64,000 nucleotides of DNA from Rhynchopus sp. YZ270_cl-10 (taxonomy: Eukaryota; Euglenozoa; Diplonemea; Diplonemida; Diplonemidae). The position numbers and the translations under genes were made by a program. Below the pieces are notes generated by a model. It worked only from the letters and a program-made list of their open reading frames with translations. It was not told the DNA's origin and did no database searches. The DNA is taken from contig OZ037933.1 of the NCBI GenBank assembly GCA_964035575.1, positions 496,001-560,000 on the forward strand, written 5' to 3'. Shown here piece after piece: positions 20,097 to 30,096 of the stretch (position 1 is its first letter; every line of letters begins with the position of its first letter).

Positions 20097-21670
20097 AATG
20101 AAGAAAAAAAAAATACCGCGGCGTCTCTGTTCTTACGGGGATTACCTCTCTCGAGGGAACGCCTCTCCCTTGGATGGGTTTGCACAAAAAGGCAACAAAG
20201 TACAAAAGAAATGATGCAGGTACACCTCCGACTTGATGACGAAAAAAAGCACATCAAAAAAAAAAAAAAATCAAAAAAAAAAAAAATCAGGACGCAAAAA
20301 TTTGGCACTTTTGAGGATCTGTGGACCCTTGGACCACACCAAGGACAAAAAATACACCTCCTCCACCTATTTCATAACGAATGGCGCAATATTTCCCAAG
20401 CACGGTACCTTCTATATTTCATGGACAAGGGGGGTGTGCGGGAGGTGCCCCTTTTCTAAAGCAAGGACTGAGATTCCACGCGAATCGCTGGTGAAAAGAA
20501 AAAAAGGGGGGTTTAAGATAAATGGTGTGGCTGACGACCCCAAAATAGCAGAAAATTAGCAGAAAGTAGCAGAAAAAATAGCACCCCCTTTCAGCCACAC
20601 CAACAAATGATTTAAAGAAAGATTGGAGAGTAGCCCATCATCGTCAGGTAGAAGAAAGAATTGGGCTTTTTCTTAACAATGAGTACAACTACGAACTACG
20701 CTGAAATGAGGCTTTTTCTTTTTCTTTTTGTAGTTTCTTTAAAAAGATCGGGTCTTTTGTTTGTGCGCTCAAAGCCGGAAAACAAAAAGGTGAAAAAAAA
20801 AAATTGTGTTAAACTGAAGTACGGTTGTTGTGGTTAATTGAGTACTCAAAAAAAAAAAAACAAGCGAGCTTCTTGTCTTTTTTCAATCCGTTTTTGTTTG
20901 CCCCGCAGCGCGCTGCCTCCAATCTTTTTTTTTTTTTTGACAATTGAATTCAGGGTAGTGAAAGGTGCACTTTTCGAATGTTGCTGGTTTGCTGGTTTAG
21001 AAAAAAAATTTCCCCGGTTGAAAGCGGTCGTCGCGCGCTTCGCCCGCGCCTCCCTGCCAACCACAGAGTGGAGAGGCAAAGGGTAAATTTTGCGAGACAA
21101 CAAAGAAAATGGAATATAATCCTGTGTTAACGGAGCTTGGTCTTGCACCTTACGTTCCACTAACCGTACAAAGTCAATACGTCTTCCAGAAGCAGGGGCT
21201 GTTGCAACCAACTTTTTGCAGCTTTGGTCAAGTTGCATTTGTGGCTGCAAAATGCAAGGGGGTTCCCTAAGACATTGTAAACTCTATTTTTTTGCGGAGC
21301 AAAAAAAATAATATAAAGTGGCGCCGCAGGCGAAAGAAATTTGGGTATAGTGCAAAACATGCAGCTTTTTACACCACAGAGTCACTCAATGAACCCTTTT
21401 TAGGGGTTCGCTTACGTGTGAGGCTTTCTTCTGTGAGTGGGAAAGTGGTGCGGGGGAGGCGAAAAACTGAATCCCGAATCCCACTTTTTTTTTTTTTTTT
21501 TCCCCAAACCAGTAAACCAGCTCGTTCTGGTTTTGAAACCAGTAAAAGTACCCAAGCTATTTCCCTGATTGAATTGTTTTATCAAAAAGAGCCTGATTAA
21601 TCTTCCCGGTAGCGAATGTTGCCCAGGGCTATTTCTAAATATGGGGTCTGGGGGGTCCAAAATCCAATCT
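20097..21670. other. Gene-free A/T-tract region
   Basis: I see no gene. The stretch is a mosaic of A-, T- and G-runs with a few short motifs shared elsewhere: a GCACCTCCGACTTG block near 20220 and a GGCGCCGCAGGC hairpin near 21322. ORFs here are low-complexity and not credible. Confidence 0.5.
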
Positions 21671-21679
21671 GGGACACAA

Positions 21680-22200
21680 ATTTTTTGGCAGATTTATTTT
21701 GTGCCAAAAACGTCCTTATTTGCATTTTTGGGATTCACCCGTGCAGTGGTGGGGTCAATCTCGAAAATTGGACAATTTTTTGACCACTTAAATTTTTGAA
21801 AATATGAGCCCGGTCACTAATACGTGGGGCTCATTTTTCGGCCAAAAAATGCTGCTCAAAAAAAATTTCCCCTGCAAATTTTTCAGCCCCAAAACATACT
21901 GCGATTGGGATTTCCGGAATTTGTCCGCACTGTGGTGGGGTCAATTTGCCGAAATGGCCAAGTTCTAGGTTTTGGTCAAAATGAGTGTAAGGTAAAGGGG
22001 CCAAGGTAAATCCACAACCCAGATTTTCTCTCCCTGATCCTGAAACATGAAAATGCGCGAAAACACCGGCATTTGCATTTCCGGAATCCGTCCGTTCTGT
22101 GGTGGGGTCAATTTGCAGAATTGGGCAAGTTCTTGGTTTTTGTTAAAATGAGTACGGTGCCAGTGTGATGTTAGTGTAGAGAACAAGTTTTCTAAGAAAC
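21680..22200 (+). repeat. GTGGTGGGGTCAAT repeat family, cluster of three diverged units
   Basis: Three successive units of about 180 bp (conserved cores near 21745, 21930 and 22100) each have TTTGCATTT(T/C)(T/C)GG, then GTGGTGGGGTCAAT, then GGNCAAxTTxTxGGTTTTGGTCAAAAT. Related units occur near 24550, 26385, 34480, 37380, 37590, 39415, 52630, 52830 and 53010, all in this orientation, and inverted only in the right palindrome arm near 36655. Non-coding. Confidence 0.7.
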
Positions 22201-22862
22201 CCCCTCATAGCACCTCCGGCACGCGGCTTGGTGCGCCCTCTATGTTTTTTCAAAAAACATCACAACCCCCGTTACTTGCACAATCTGAAAGAAAACTTTA
22301 CAACACACAAAAAATCGGCAACTTTCTTCAAACAGAAAGCCCATCACCCCCCTCTTGGTAAGTACTGTAGTACGTGCAATTTTTTTGGCAGCCCTGTATA
22401 TAAGCCCCGTGCAAATTTTTTGGCAACTTTCATTTTCCAAAAATCAGGGACAGGGACAGGTTTTTAGAAATAGCCCTGATGTTGCCTGAGTAAAAATAAA
22501 ATAAAAAAAGAGCAGAAAGACGAACGTGCCCTTCTCGTGCACACACATCTGGAAGAAAGAGAAAGGGTGGATGATAGTGTGAAACCTCACGAAGCCTTAC
22601 TTACATTAGTCCTCCATTACATTAGTACCTACATTAGTTACCAACAAACAATGGGGATTGAATAGGGGGGGTTTTTTATGAAGTTTTGTGTTTTTCCTTT
22701 TTTGTCCTCTTGTTTTGAAACAAAGGGGGAGAAACCCAATTTACCTCATACAAACCCAACCGGCTAGGGGCAGACAGGAAACGATTTTCCCAGCAGGGCA
22801 GGAGTTTAAAAAAAAAGCTCGGGTCTTTTGTTTGCGCGCTTAAAACCGGAAAACAAAGAAAA

Positions 22863-22904
22863 ATTTATAAGATGATCCTAAGCCTCTCGTGCTTAGTCAC
22901 CTTA
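22863..22904 (-). ncRNA. H2 hairpin element, copy 3
   Basis: Complete 13-bp stem with the GA bulge and 7-nt loop ACGAGAG on the minus strand; flanked by A-rich sequence on both sides. No gene tail is attached. Confidence 0.5.
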
Positions 22905-23018
22905 AAAAAGGTGGGGGTACTCAAAAGAACGCAAAGCTTCTGTCTTTTTTCAATCCGTTTTTGTTTGCCCCGCAACTGCCTCCAATCTTTTTTTTTTTTA
23001 GAATTGACAACAGAAAAG

Positions 23019-23060
23019 TTTATAAGATGATCCTAAGCCTCTCGTGCTTAGTCACCTTAT
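23019..23060 (-). ncRNA. H2 hairpin element, copy 4 (downstream of a gene tail)
   Basis: Identical stem and loop to copy 3. It lies immediately 3' of the degenerate gene tail at 23061-23466, in the same arrangement as copy 1. This pairing suggests the hairpin is a transcript's 3' element. Confidence 0.55.
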
Positions 23061-23466
23061 CATATTCGTTATCGCATAGCATCAGCTGCGCTGGCTTCTA
23101 CAAGTTTGTTGTCAGGATGATGTCATTTCCCCAGCCGGAGTTCGTAATTTTGGCACGTACGTGCATAGTGTAGCGCGGGTACGTAAAAACTGGGCGACGG
23201 TCGTAGCCAATAAGTCCGGGTGCGCCAATGGACCGGAGGCCCCGTGAGGAGGAGATGGCAGATGCGGGAAATGGGTTTTGGATCCCAAAGGCTTTGCACA
23301 GGCGGTGAAGCTTGTTGAGCAATGTGCGCAAGGCGGAGGCCCGTTCTCTAATGTTAGAGGTTGGCCGGAGAACGTAGATCTTGCGGAAAATTTCCAAGTC
23401 AATGGCAAGTTCCACGCATGTCACAGGCAGGTTGGCGGTGACAACAAGTTGTTTTATCAAAAACAA
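23061..23466 (-). pseudogene. 3' fragment of an unrecognised gene, broken near its end
   Basis: The open frame at 23098-23466 gives about 122 residues without an ATG at its start (TANLPVTCVELAIDLEIFRKIYVL..., then ITNSGWGNDII). Compared with the copy at 16188-16300, one base is missing after the codons for NDII. This shifts the frame into an early stop and leaves the original tail (DNKLVEAS..., stop) in another frame. The 5' side is cut off close to another H2 hairpin. The family is not recognised. A 5'-truncated copy of an mRNA or of a LINE is one reading. Confidence 0.45.
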
Positions 23467-23474
23467 AAAAAAAG

Positions 23475-23512
23475 CTTATAAGATGAACTCAAGTCTCTCG
23501 TTGCTCACCTTT
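23475..23512 (-). ncRNA. H2 hairpin element, copy 5 (divergent)
   Basis: Keeps the TTATAAGATGA..CACCTTT outer stem and the CTCTCGT loop; the inner stem is reduced. It sits directly upstream (minus-strand sense) of the gene fragment 23061-23466. Confidence 0.4.
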
Positions 23513-23631
23513 AAACAGAGGATTTGAAAGGTGCAAACACCTCAACGTACGTCGGACGCAGGGCATTGGAATGGTAATAATAAAACCATACATAATGGCA
23601 AAGGGGAAAAGGGCAGAAAAAAAAAAGAAAA

Positions 23632-23674
23632 GTTTATCAGATGATCCTAAGCCTCTCAGTGCTTAGTCACCTTT
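23632..23674 (-). ncRNA. H2 hairpin element, copy 6
   Basis: Stem conserved, loop one base longer. It follows the codons for a short tail ending in CGATAA, as in copies 1 and 4, but only about ten codons of that tail remain (to about 23715). Confidence 0.5.
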
Positions 23675-23704
23675 GATCACATTCGTTATCGCACAGCAAC
23701 AGCT

Positions 23705-23885
23705 GCGCAAAAAGTAGAAACTTAACACTCATCACACGATAAAACCCATGGGAGAGGTTGTGGTGAAACGCACACACCTCGACCTGTTTTGGTGAGGAGT
23801 GGTCTCTGCAGCGCGGTTCGTCCCTAGAACAGCAAAAGTGTGTTCAAAGTGCGTTGTTTCTATTTCCTCCTTCATTTCATGAGGT
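23705..23885 (-). repeat. Dispersed 170-bp block (A/T-tract copy)
   Basis: Diverged copy of the block found in C1 (9925-10090) and C2 (32566-32730). It is immediately preceded on the plus strand by the H2 copy 6 tail and ends at GAGGTGAC followed by an A-run. Confidence 0.65.
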
Positions 23886-23921
23886 GACAAAAAAAAAAAA
23901 AAAGTAGTGGCCCTCTCGTGA

Positions 23922-24012
23922 ACAGTGTACTTTAGTACAAGATAGGTGCCCTGTGTGGATGGACCCCCCAACCGTGCAATCCTACATCCATTCAGCGGTT
24001 TGCATCTGATAA
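23922..24012 (-). ncRNA. H4 element, copy 1
   Basis: About 90-110-nt conserved block sharing CTCTCGTGAACAGTGT, a GG-rich middle and CCTACA(A)TCCATT with copies at 29309 and 51661. All copies have the same orientation; strand is assigned to match the other hairpin families and is uncertain. Confidence 0.35.
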
Positions 24013-24439
24013 AAAAAAGGGGGGAGAAATAGAAAACGACTTCAGGATAATGACAGTTAAATGAAATAAAGAAAACACTGCCTCGTTTTTTTATCGCACC
24101 GCAAAAAGGCTTGCGAGTTTTTCACTGCAGAATAATGTGTGAGGTATGTGTTAGTGAAGAAAACCCAGGCCGCTTAGGAGGGCATGCACCATCCATCGTT
24201 GTCCATTTCTATTTTGGCAATGCTTGATACCCCCAAAAAAAAGAAAAAGAAAAAAGAAAAAACCAAGTCTTGCAGCGGGTTGTGAAAGGAGAGAAATAGA
24301 GAAAAAAAATTTTTTGAAAGTGATCATACACGGTACTGTATAATCACCTTGCAAAGGAAATATTAGAATTGTTAAACAGAACTGAATCAATGCAAATGGA
24401 GAACGGGAAAAAAGGGGGGAAATGCAGGGTGTTTCCTAA

Positions 24440-24760
24440 TTTTGGAAATTTTCCGGAAAATTCCGACATCCGGAAGCAAATTTTTTCCCTGGAAAAAACG
24501 TGGGTTTTCAGCCCCAAAACATGCCGCAATTGGCATTTCCGGAATCCGTCCGCGCTGTGGTGGGGTCAATTTGCCGAAATGGCCAAGTTCTTGGTGTTGG
24601 TCAAAATGAGTGTAAGGTAAAGGGGACCAGGTAAATCCCACAACCCAGATTTTCTCTCCCTGATCCTGAAAACATGAAAATGCCCGAAAACACCGGCATT
24701 TGCATTTCCGGAATCAAGTGTTTGCCTGTAGAAACTGGTAGGAACAGGCAGCGCCGCAGG
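24440..24760 (+). repeat. GTGGTGGGGTCAAT repeat unit plus GCGCCGCAGGCGC motif
   Basis: A unit of the family clustered at 21680-22200 is followed by GGCAGCGCCGCAGGCGCACG, a short hairpin-forming motif dispersed at many sites (near 2232, 4205, 4815, 21322, 25170, 26545, 26955, 52350 and 53120). Confidence 0.6.
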
Positions 24761-25417
24761 CGCACGGTACCCAACATCGGTAAAAATAAAAATTCCCGAA
24801 AACCGTTTTATTTGAATGATTGGAGCGATCCAGAACAGCGAACATACTTTTTTCGGGAAAATACCAAAAAATAAGCACTTTAATTAAATACGTCCCTAAT
24901 TTTTTCCCGCAAATTTTTTCCCTGGCCAATTTTTTCCAAAAACCCGGAAGCGGAAGCAAATTAGGAAACACCCTGCGGGAAATGGGAAAAAAAAAAAAAA
25001 AAAAAAAAATGAAAAAAGGGGGGCGAGGGGGAATATGCAACAGTATCTTTCAAATGAAGACACGGTGCAGGGGATTTTTTTTTTTTTTTTTTCCATTTTG
25101 GGCAGGCTCTCCGCTAGGATTTCCGATTTTGAAAAAGTTCTGTTGATGGTCCACGTTGGTGGGTACATGCTTGCGCCGCAGGCGCACGGTACGCAACTTT
25201 TTTTTTTTTTCCAACACCCGATTTTGACTTTTTTGGGTCGTTTGAGCACTCACCTCTCCATATCTTCTTCTCCTGAGCTTTTTTGACAAGTAGCACGGGT
25301 CTAAACCACCCAACAGAACTTTTTTTTTTTCCCTTTTTTTCCCCATTTTCAAAAAGTACCTAGCGGAGAGCCTGATTTTGGGTAGCAACTCGTTTATGAC
25401 ATCAGCATTTTTTTTTT

Positions 25418-25465
25418 GAAAACTTGGTTGTATTAGTGTAGACACCCGAGGATGAACTCCACTAT
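25418..25465 (-). ncRNA. H1 hairpin element, copy 1
   Basis: Plus strand: GAAAACTTGGTTGTATTAG then TGTAGACACCCGAGGATG and AACTCCACTA, with T-runs outside. The TAGTG(T)AG / CT(C)CACTA ends pair, and a CTCGG loop (minus-strand sense) is conserved in the family. Confidence 0.5.
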
Positions 25466-25602
25466 ATTTTTTTTTGTTTGATTATGGACTGCTATCACTA
25501 GATCAGCAACCACGATTTTTTTCTTCACGGGATCTTTTAAAAAAGAGCGCATAGAACCATCAGCATCAACAAAAAAAAGCACAATGATGACAAAAAAAAA
25601 AA

Positions 25603-25644
25603 GTTTATAAGATGATCCTAAGCCTCTCGTGCGTAGTCACCTTT
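25603..25644 (-). ncRNA. H2 hairpin element, copy 7
   Basis: One change in the inner stem (GCGTAG for GCTTAG). Flanked by an A-run on the left; no gene tail attached. Confidence 0.45.
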
Positions 25645-26084
25645 AAAAAAAAGTGAAGTTATTGATGCAGGCACCTCCGACTGACCCACATACAATGCCA
25701 TCCGGATGAAAGCAGTACCCCGCGGCCAACAACAGAAGATGTAAAAAGGAAACCTAAGGAGACCTACCCGTACCGTAAGAGAACGAGGGCGGTACACAAC
25801 CGCTCGTCAGCCGGCGGCCCACCTTCAACAGTAGGGAGGAGAGAGACAGGTGGATACAGAGTGATTACTACGTCATTACGTCTGCACTGAGTGGGGAGGG
25901 GGTGTGAAAAAAGGGCACACCCCTTTTTGCAATGCGGAATTTCCCAAAACAAAAAAATAAAAATAAAAAAAAAAAAATAAATAAAAGCCGGACCAGAAAA
26001 ATATCTTATTTGAGAAAACCTATAACACTGAATACAACACATAAACGGATCTTGTGACTACGTTCTTTTCAAACGTTCAAACCA

Positions 26085-26183
26085 CCACCTGATTTTTGCC
26101 TGAAATTTGGTGGTGTTTGGTGGTTGTTTTAACGACCACCAAGCTCCATTAAACTCCATCAATTTTCAGGCAAAATCAGGTGG
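26085..26183. mobile_element. 99-bp hairpin MITE
   Basis: Inverted ends CCACCTGATTTTTGCCTGAAA and TTTTCAGGCAAAATCAGGTGG, one mismatch, with a short CCACCAA-rich loop. No target duplication is evident. Confidence 0.6.
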
Positions 26184-26219
26184 ACCCCCAAAAAAAGGGA
26201 GGGAAACACAGAATATGAG

Positions 26220-27060
26220 TTTAAGCCTTTCGTCTGCTTTGGCAGGGGTGTCGCTAATTTTGGGGAAATTTTTGAAAAATCTGAAATCGGGGTGCAAATT
26301 TTTTTTTTTACGTGGGGATTTTTTTTTCCATCACCAGGGGGCGAAAAAACAGTGTTTTGTGGCATTTCCGAGCCAATCCCAGGCTGTGGTGGGGGATATA
26401 CAGAAAAATGGACAAACTTTTAGTGACTTAAATTTTCACAAAATATGAACCCATACTCTTAAACATGGGTCATTTTCAGGTCTGAAAACCCAAATTCAGA
26501 TGAAATTGTGGTGTTTTTGACACTACTGAGAACAGTAGGTAGCGCCGCAGGCGCACGGTACCCAAGTTTTGTCTTTTTCTTTTTCCCTTTTCTCTGCGTT
26601 CTTTTGATTGTGCGAGCCGATTGCTCTCCACGGTGGGGTCACATGTGTGCGCTAAAATGCGCTAAAGTACTATGAAGTATGAGATTCTCTGGTTTTAGCA
26701 AGGAAACCCTTGCAAGCATGTTCCCAGATCACGAAAAAAGGGAGGTGTTTTTGGGCGTTGGCATCGTCCGTTGCGGTGCAATTGCAGAAAGTGATGGGGT
26801 TTTGGAAAAATGGACGAGTTTTCGGTATTTAAGTTTTCACCATTTTTTTATTCCTGTGCACTTTTCGAGACTGCCGATTCTCGTAAAGAAGGGTCATGTT
26901 CAAGTCTGAAAACACAGCTTCAGATGAAATTGTGGTGTTCTTGACTGAGAACGGTAGCGCCGCAGGCGCACGGTACCCAGCTTTTGTCTTTTTGTCCTTT
27001 CCTTTTTCTCTGCGTTCTTTTGATTGCGCGAGCCGATTGCTCTCCACGGTGGGGTCACAT
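26220..27060 (+). repeat. Two diverged copies of a GTGGTGGGG/GCGCCGCAGGCGC repeat
   Basis: 26340-26660 and 26740-27060 share TGGCATTTCC or GGCATCG openings, a GTCTGAAAAC..TTCAGATGAAATTGTGGTGTT block, the GCGCCGCAGGCGCACGGTACC motif and a GATTG..CGAGCCGATTGCTCTCC block. They are diverged direct repeats; non-coding. Confidence 0.65.
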
Positions 27061-27493
27061 GTGTGCGCAAAAACACGCTATGGTACCTTTACTACGGAAA
27101 CCCTGGTTTGCAAAAAAAAAGGGTAAGGCAGGGTAAGGTAAATCTGGAAATCCCACCCAAAAAAAAAAAAATCTTCGCGGGGTGAGGGCGGCACCTGGGG
27201 ATTTTCCCTGACCCCCAAAAACCTCGTTTTTGGAACGTTCTGACACAACCGAGTTCACGGTGGCCTCTCACTTAAAAAAAGAACAAGTTGTTAACACATT
27301 AAACCCACCCTGTATTAGGTGCAAATTTTTTTTTTCCTACACAGATTTTACTAGGGGTGCAAATTTTTTTTTTGGTTTTGAAAAAGTCGGGACCCTGGAC
27401 CCGAATTAGCGACACCCCTGCTGCTTTGGTCATGAAAAAAAAAGTGGGGGGAAAGTGCTGAATGCCTTACACTGGCAGACGCACAGAATTCAA

Positions 27494-27538
27494 ATTATTT
27501 CATATACTTTCTTTTCTTAACGAAACGAAAAGAAAGCA
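27494..27538 (-). ncRNA. H3 element, copy 1
   Basis: TTATTTCATATA followed by a perfect 10-bp stem CTTTCTTTTC/GAAAAGAAAG. The second (GGGTGCA) hairpin of the family is absent here. Confidence 0.4.
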
Positions 27539-27806
27539 GGAATTCAAAAAAAAAAAAAAAAAAAAAAAGAAAGGTTGTAGAGAAATGAGGTACAAAAATA
27601 TATGGAGAAAAGGAAAAAAAATCGAAAGCGGGCCGAAGTACGGCGCACCTCGGCGTTTTTTTTTATTTTCTATAATATTCGGCTTTCTGAGAGTTCCCCC
27701 ATGCTCGGTTTTTCTCCCCCTCTATGGGGAGAGAAGAGCACTACGCGGACAACTCTGCCTCTTCCACCCTCTCGGGGGGAAACCATTTTGCGGAAGACAG
27801 TTGACA

Positions 27807-27862
27807 AATTATTTCATATACCATCTATTCTACTGAACAGAAGGTATAACAGGGTGCACAAG
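27807..27862 (-). ncRNA. H3 element, copy 2
   Basis: TATACC/GGTATA outer stem and CTATTC/GAACAG inner stem with one mismatch and loop TACT, then AGGGTGCAC. It follows GACAAATTATTTCATA. Confidence 0.45.
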
Positions 27863-27969
27863 TGACAAACAAAAAAAAGGGGGGGTTTTTTTCCCCCTAA
27901 GACGGATCTAAGCCTTTGCTTATGCATCTTTAGGGGGTTTTGTAGCTGTTTTTGTTTATGTTTTTTGTA

Positions 27970-28059
27970 CAGTGGTTAAAGAAAGTTCCGCCTAAAGTAA
28001 TTTCCGCCATCGATTTCAATTCCGCCATTAGTTTAGGCGTAAACTTTCTTTAACCACTG
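27970..28059. mobile_element. 90-bp hairpin MITE with CAGTGGTTAAAG ends
   Basis: Perfect 18-bp inverted ends CAGTGGTTAAAGAAAGTT, with CGCCTAAA-type inner repeats and TTCCGCCAT direct repeats inside. The CAGTG start is hAT-like, but no 8-bp flanking repeat is seen. Confidence 0.65.
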
Positions 28060-28325
28060 GACTCTTTGTTTTTGCTATTTTGCTATTTTGTGTTTGTGTG
28101 TTTTTTTTTTTTATAGATTTTTAGATCCTGGCACCTTTAGGGGAAAGCCTGAGAATACAAGAGGGGTGGGAGTTATGAGAAAAATAATTGAGGGGGGGGT
28201 TTTGTTGTATCGATTGAAGAATGGCCCAATGAGGTAGGTGTTGGGCCACATCGTCACCCCAAAGGCTATTGTACTTAAAAGATGGAGAACGCAGAATCGT
28301 GTCCAACTCTGGGAAAATATCTTTT

Positions 28326-28375
28326 GAAAACTTGGTTGTATTAGTGTAGACACCCCCGAGAATGAACTCCACTAT
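28326..28375 (-). ncRNA. H1 hairpin element, copy 2
   Basis: Loop region CCCCCGAGAATG instead of CCCGAGGATG. Here the left side is not a T-run: on the minus strand the element continues into an open stretch (FSKDIFPELDTILRSPSF...) of unknown nature, to about 28121. Confidence 0.5.
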
Positions 28376-28384
28376 ACAAAAAAA

Positions 28385-28447
28385 ATTATTTCATATACTT
28401 TCTTTTCTAAACGAAAAGAGGGTAAAGAGGGTGCGAAAAATGTACCC
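28385..28447 (-). ncRNA. H3 element, copy 3 (compensatory stem)
   Basis: The first stem TACTTTCTTTTC pairs with GAAAAGAGGGTA over 12 positions including two G-U pairs, although its sequence differs from the copies at 29645 and 54200. The second hairpin GGGTGC..TGTACCC is present. It sits 10 nt from H1 copy 2. Confidence 0.5.
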
Positions 28448-28590
28448 TTGCTTTTTTTGTAAACAACGCTTTTACGTAACAGCTGATGAAAACACATCTT
28501 ATTTTGTTGATGCATTCAAAGTGACATACATGTTGCCTTCAGCCACACCAGTTTCGCTCATGATGTAATGAGTTACCGTTCACACAAAAG

Positions 28591-28654
28591 TGTTGGAACG
28601 TAATAATGTAGGGAACGCTTAAAAAAATGCCCTACCGTTCCAACACTATTACGT
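28591..28654. repeat. Short hairpin GTTGGAACG / CGTTCCAAC
   Basis: Outer stem of 9 bp plus inner GTAGGG/CCCTAC; single copy seen. Nothing nearby explains it. Confidence 0.4.
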
Positions 28655-28866
28655 TAACACATAGTAACAAGAGGGGACTTTGTCAGTGCAAGACCCTCCG
28701 TGATTTAAAGAGATTTAAAAAAAAATCATTGTTGCTCTCAAACACTTTTACATGCTCTACTTGTCGCTTCAAAAAAAAAACCCCAAAATCTTGACCCATA
28801 GAATAAAACCTCAGCAACCTGGAGACCTTCCGTTTCCTTCATCTATTTTCTTTCTCTCTCTTTTTT

Positions 28867-28914
28867 GAAAACTTGGTTGTATTAGTGTAGACACCCGAGG
28901 ATGAACTCCACTAT
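28867..28914 (-). ncRNA. H1 hairpin element, copy 3
   Basis: Same core sequence as copy 1, with a T-run on the right and CTCTCTTTTTT on the left. Confidence 0.5.
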
Positions 28915-29308
28915 TTTTTTTTTTTGAGCTGTAAGCCTATTTCTGCTGCCAATTGACAGTCTTCACTGTCAATTTTTTTTTTCTCTTCTTTTTTTGTCCT
29001 GGGTCTTCCTTTCCCTTGGACCGGACCTTCGGGTGGACAGCAGGCACTACTAAAAATTCTGTGCTACGATAACACACTGACATTCGAAAGTCAGTTTATT
29101 GTTTCCTCTCTTATTTGGTGAGGTCCAAACGGGGGGAAAAGGTGGGGATGAAAAGTAATTAACAATATGTGGCAAGGAGCAAAAAAAATTGATTTCCTTT
29201 CCAGAAAAAGGGCGAGGATTTTTCAAAGGCAAAGCAAGGGGAGTGAAGGGAATGAGGCAAACAAAAAAAAACAAAAAAAAAAAAAAAGGGGTTGGCTTGA
29301 AAATACAA

Positions 29309-29417
29309 AAGCCCTCTCGTGAACAGTGTTACCTTGGTGCATGACCGGCTGTACCGGGGAGGTGGATATCCAACCATGCAGTCCTACAATCCATTTCGTG
29401 GTTTACCATCTGATAAA
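29309..29417 (-). ncRNA. H4 element, copy 2
   Basis: Longest well-preserved member: CCCTCTCGTGAACAGTGT, ATGACCGG, CCAACCATGCAG, CCTACAATCCATTTCGTGGT, CATCTGATAAA. It is preceded by an A-run and GGCTTGAAAATACAAA. Confidence 0.4.
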
Positions 29418-29644
29418 GAGAGAGAGAGAGAGAAATTGAAATGATGCGTGTCCTCTGTGCACACACACTATTGGGGCCATAATCTGCGCCAGAATTGCCC
29501 CTATTAGTTATCAAACACATACACACATCATGTCCCATCATCAATGTTCCACACTCTGAGGCAAACTACCCACTTGTGCTTTCAAACACATACATCTTAA
29601 AAAAAGAGGGGCGAAAACGAGAGGCATTTAAAAAAATGAAAAAA

Positions 29645-29707
29645 ATTGTTTCATATACTAACTATTCTACTGAATAGAATGTATAATAGGGTCCACTAAA
29701 TGTACCC
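29645..29707 (-). ncRNA. H3 element, copy 4
   Basis: CTATTC/GAATAG inner stem with loop TACT and an outer TATAC/GTATA stem, then GGGTCCACTAAATGTACCC. Surrounded by A-rich sequence. Confidence 0.45.
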
Positions 29708-30096
29708 AAAAATGAAGAAAAAAATGAAAAAATGGGCTAATGAGAGAGTGCTGCAAAGATATCGCTAAAAAAACCCCCCTCCTCCCTTGGAAGTGCTGAG
29801 AAACGTAACAAAAACAAAAAAAAAAGAGGGAAAAAAAAAAACGTTGAGAAAAATAGTAATAGTAAGCGAGTTGTTTCTTTTTCTTTTCTGGAGGGGGGGA
29901 CGGGTTGGCTCTCCACATCCCCCAGGCAAAATACATCGTTGGCAAAGCTTCCTTCAACTCTAGAAAGTATCTTTTTTATTCTCTATTTTTTGAGGGTATT
30001 TTTTTTTTTCCCTTTTTTTTCTTGAAAAAAAGGAACACAGTGGGTTACGTCCTTAAGGATTTCCTTAACGGCTGCACCCACCCTCCCCACCCCCCC

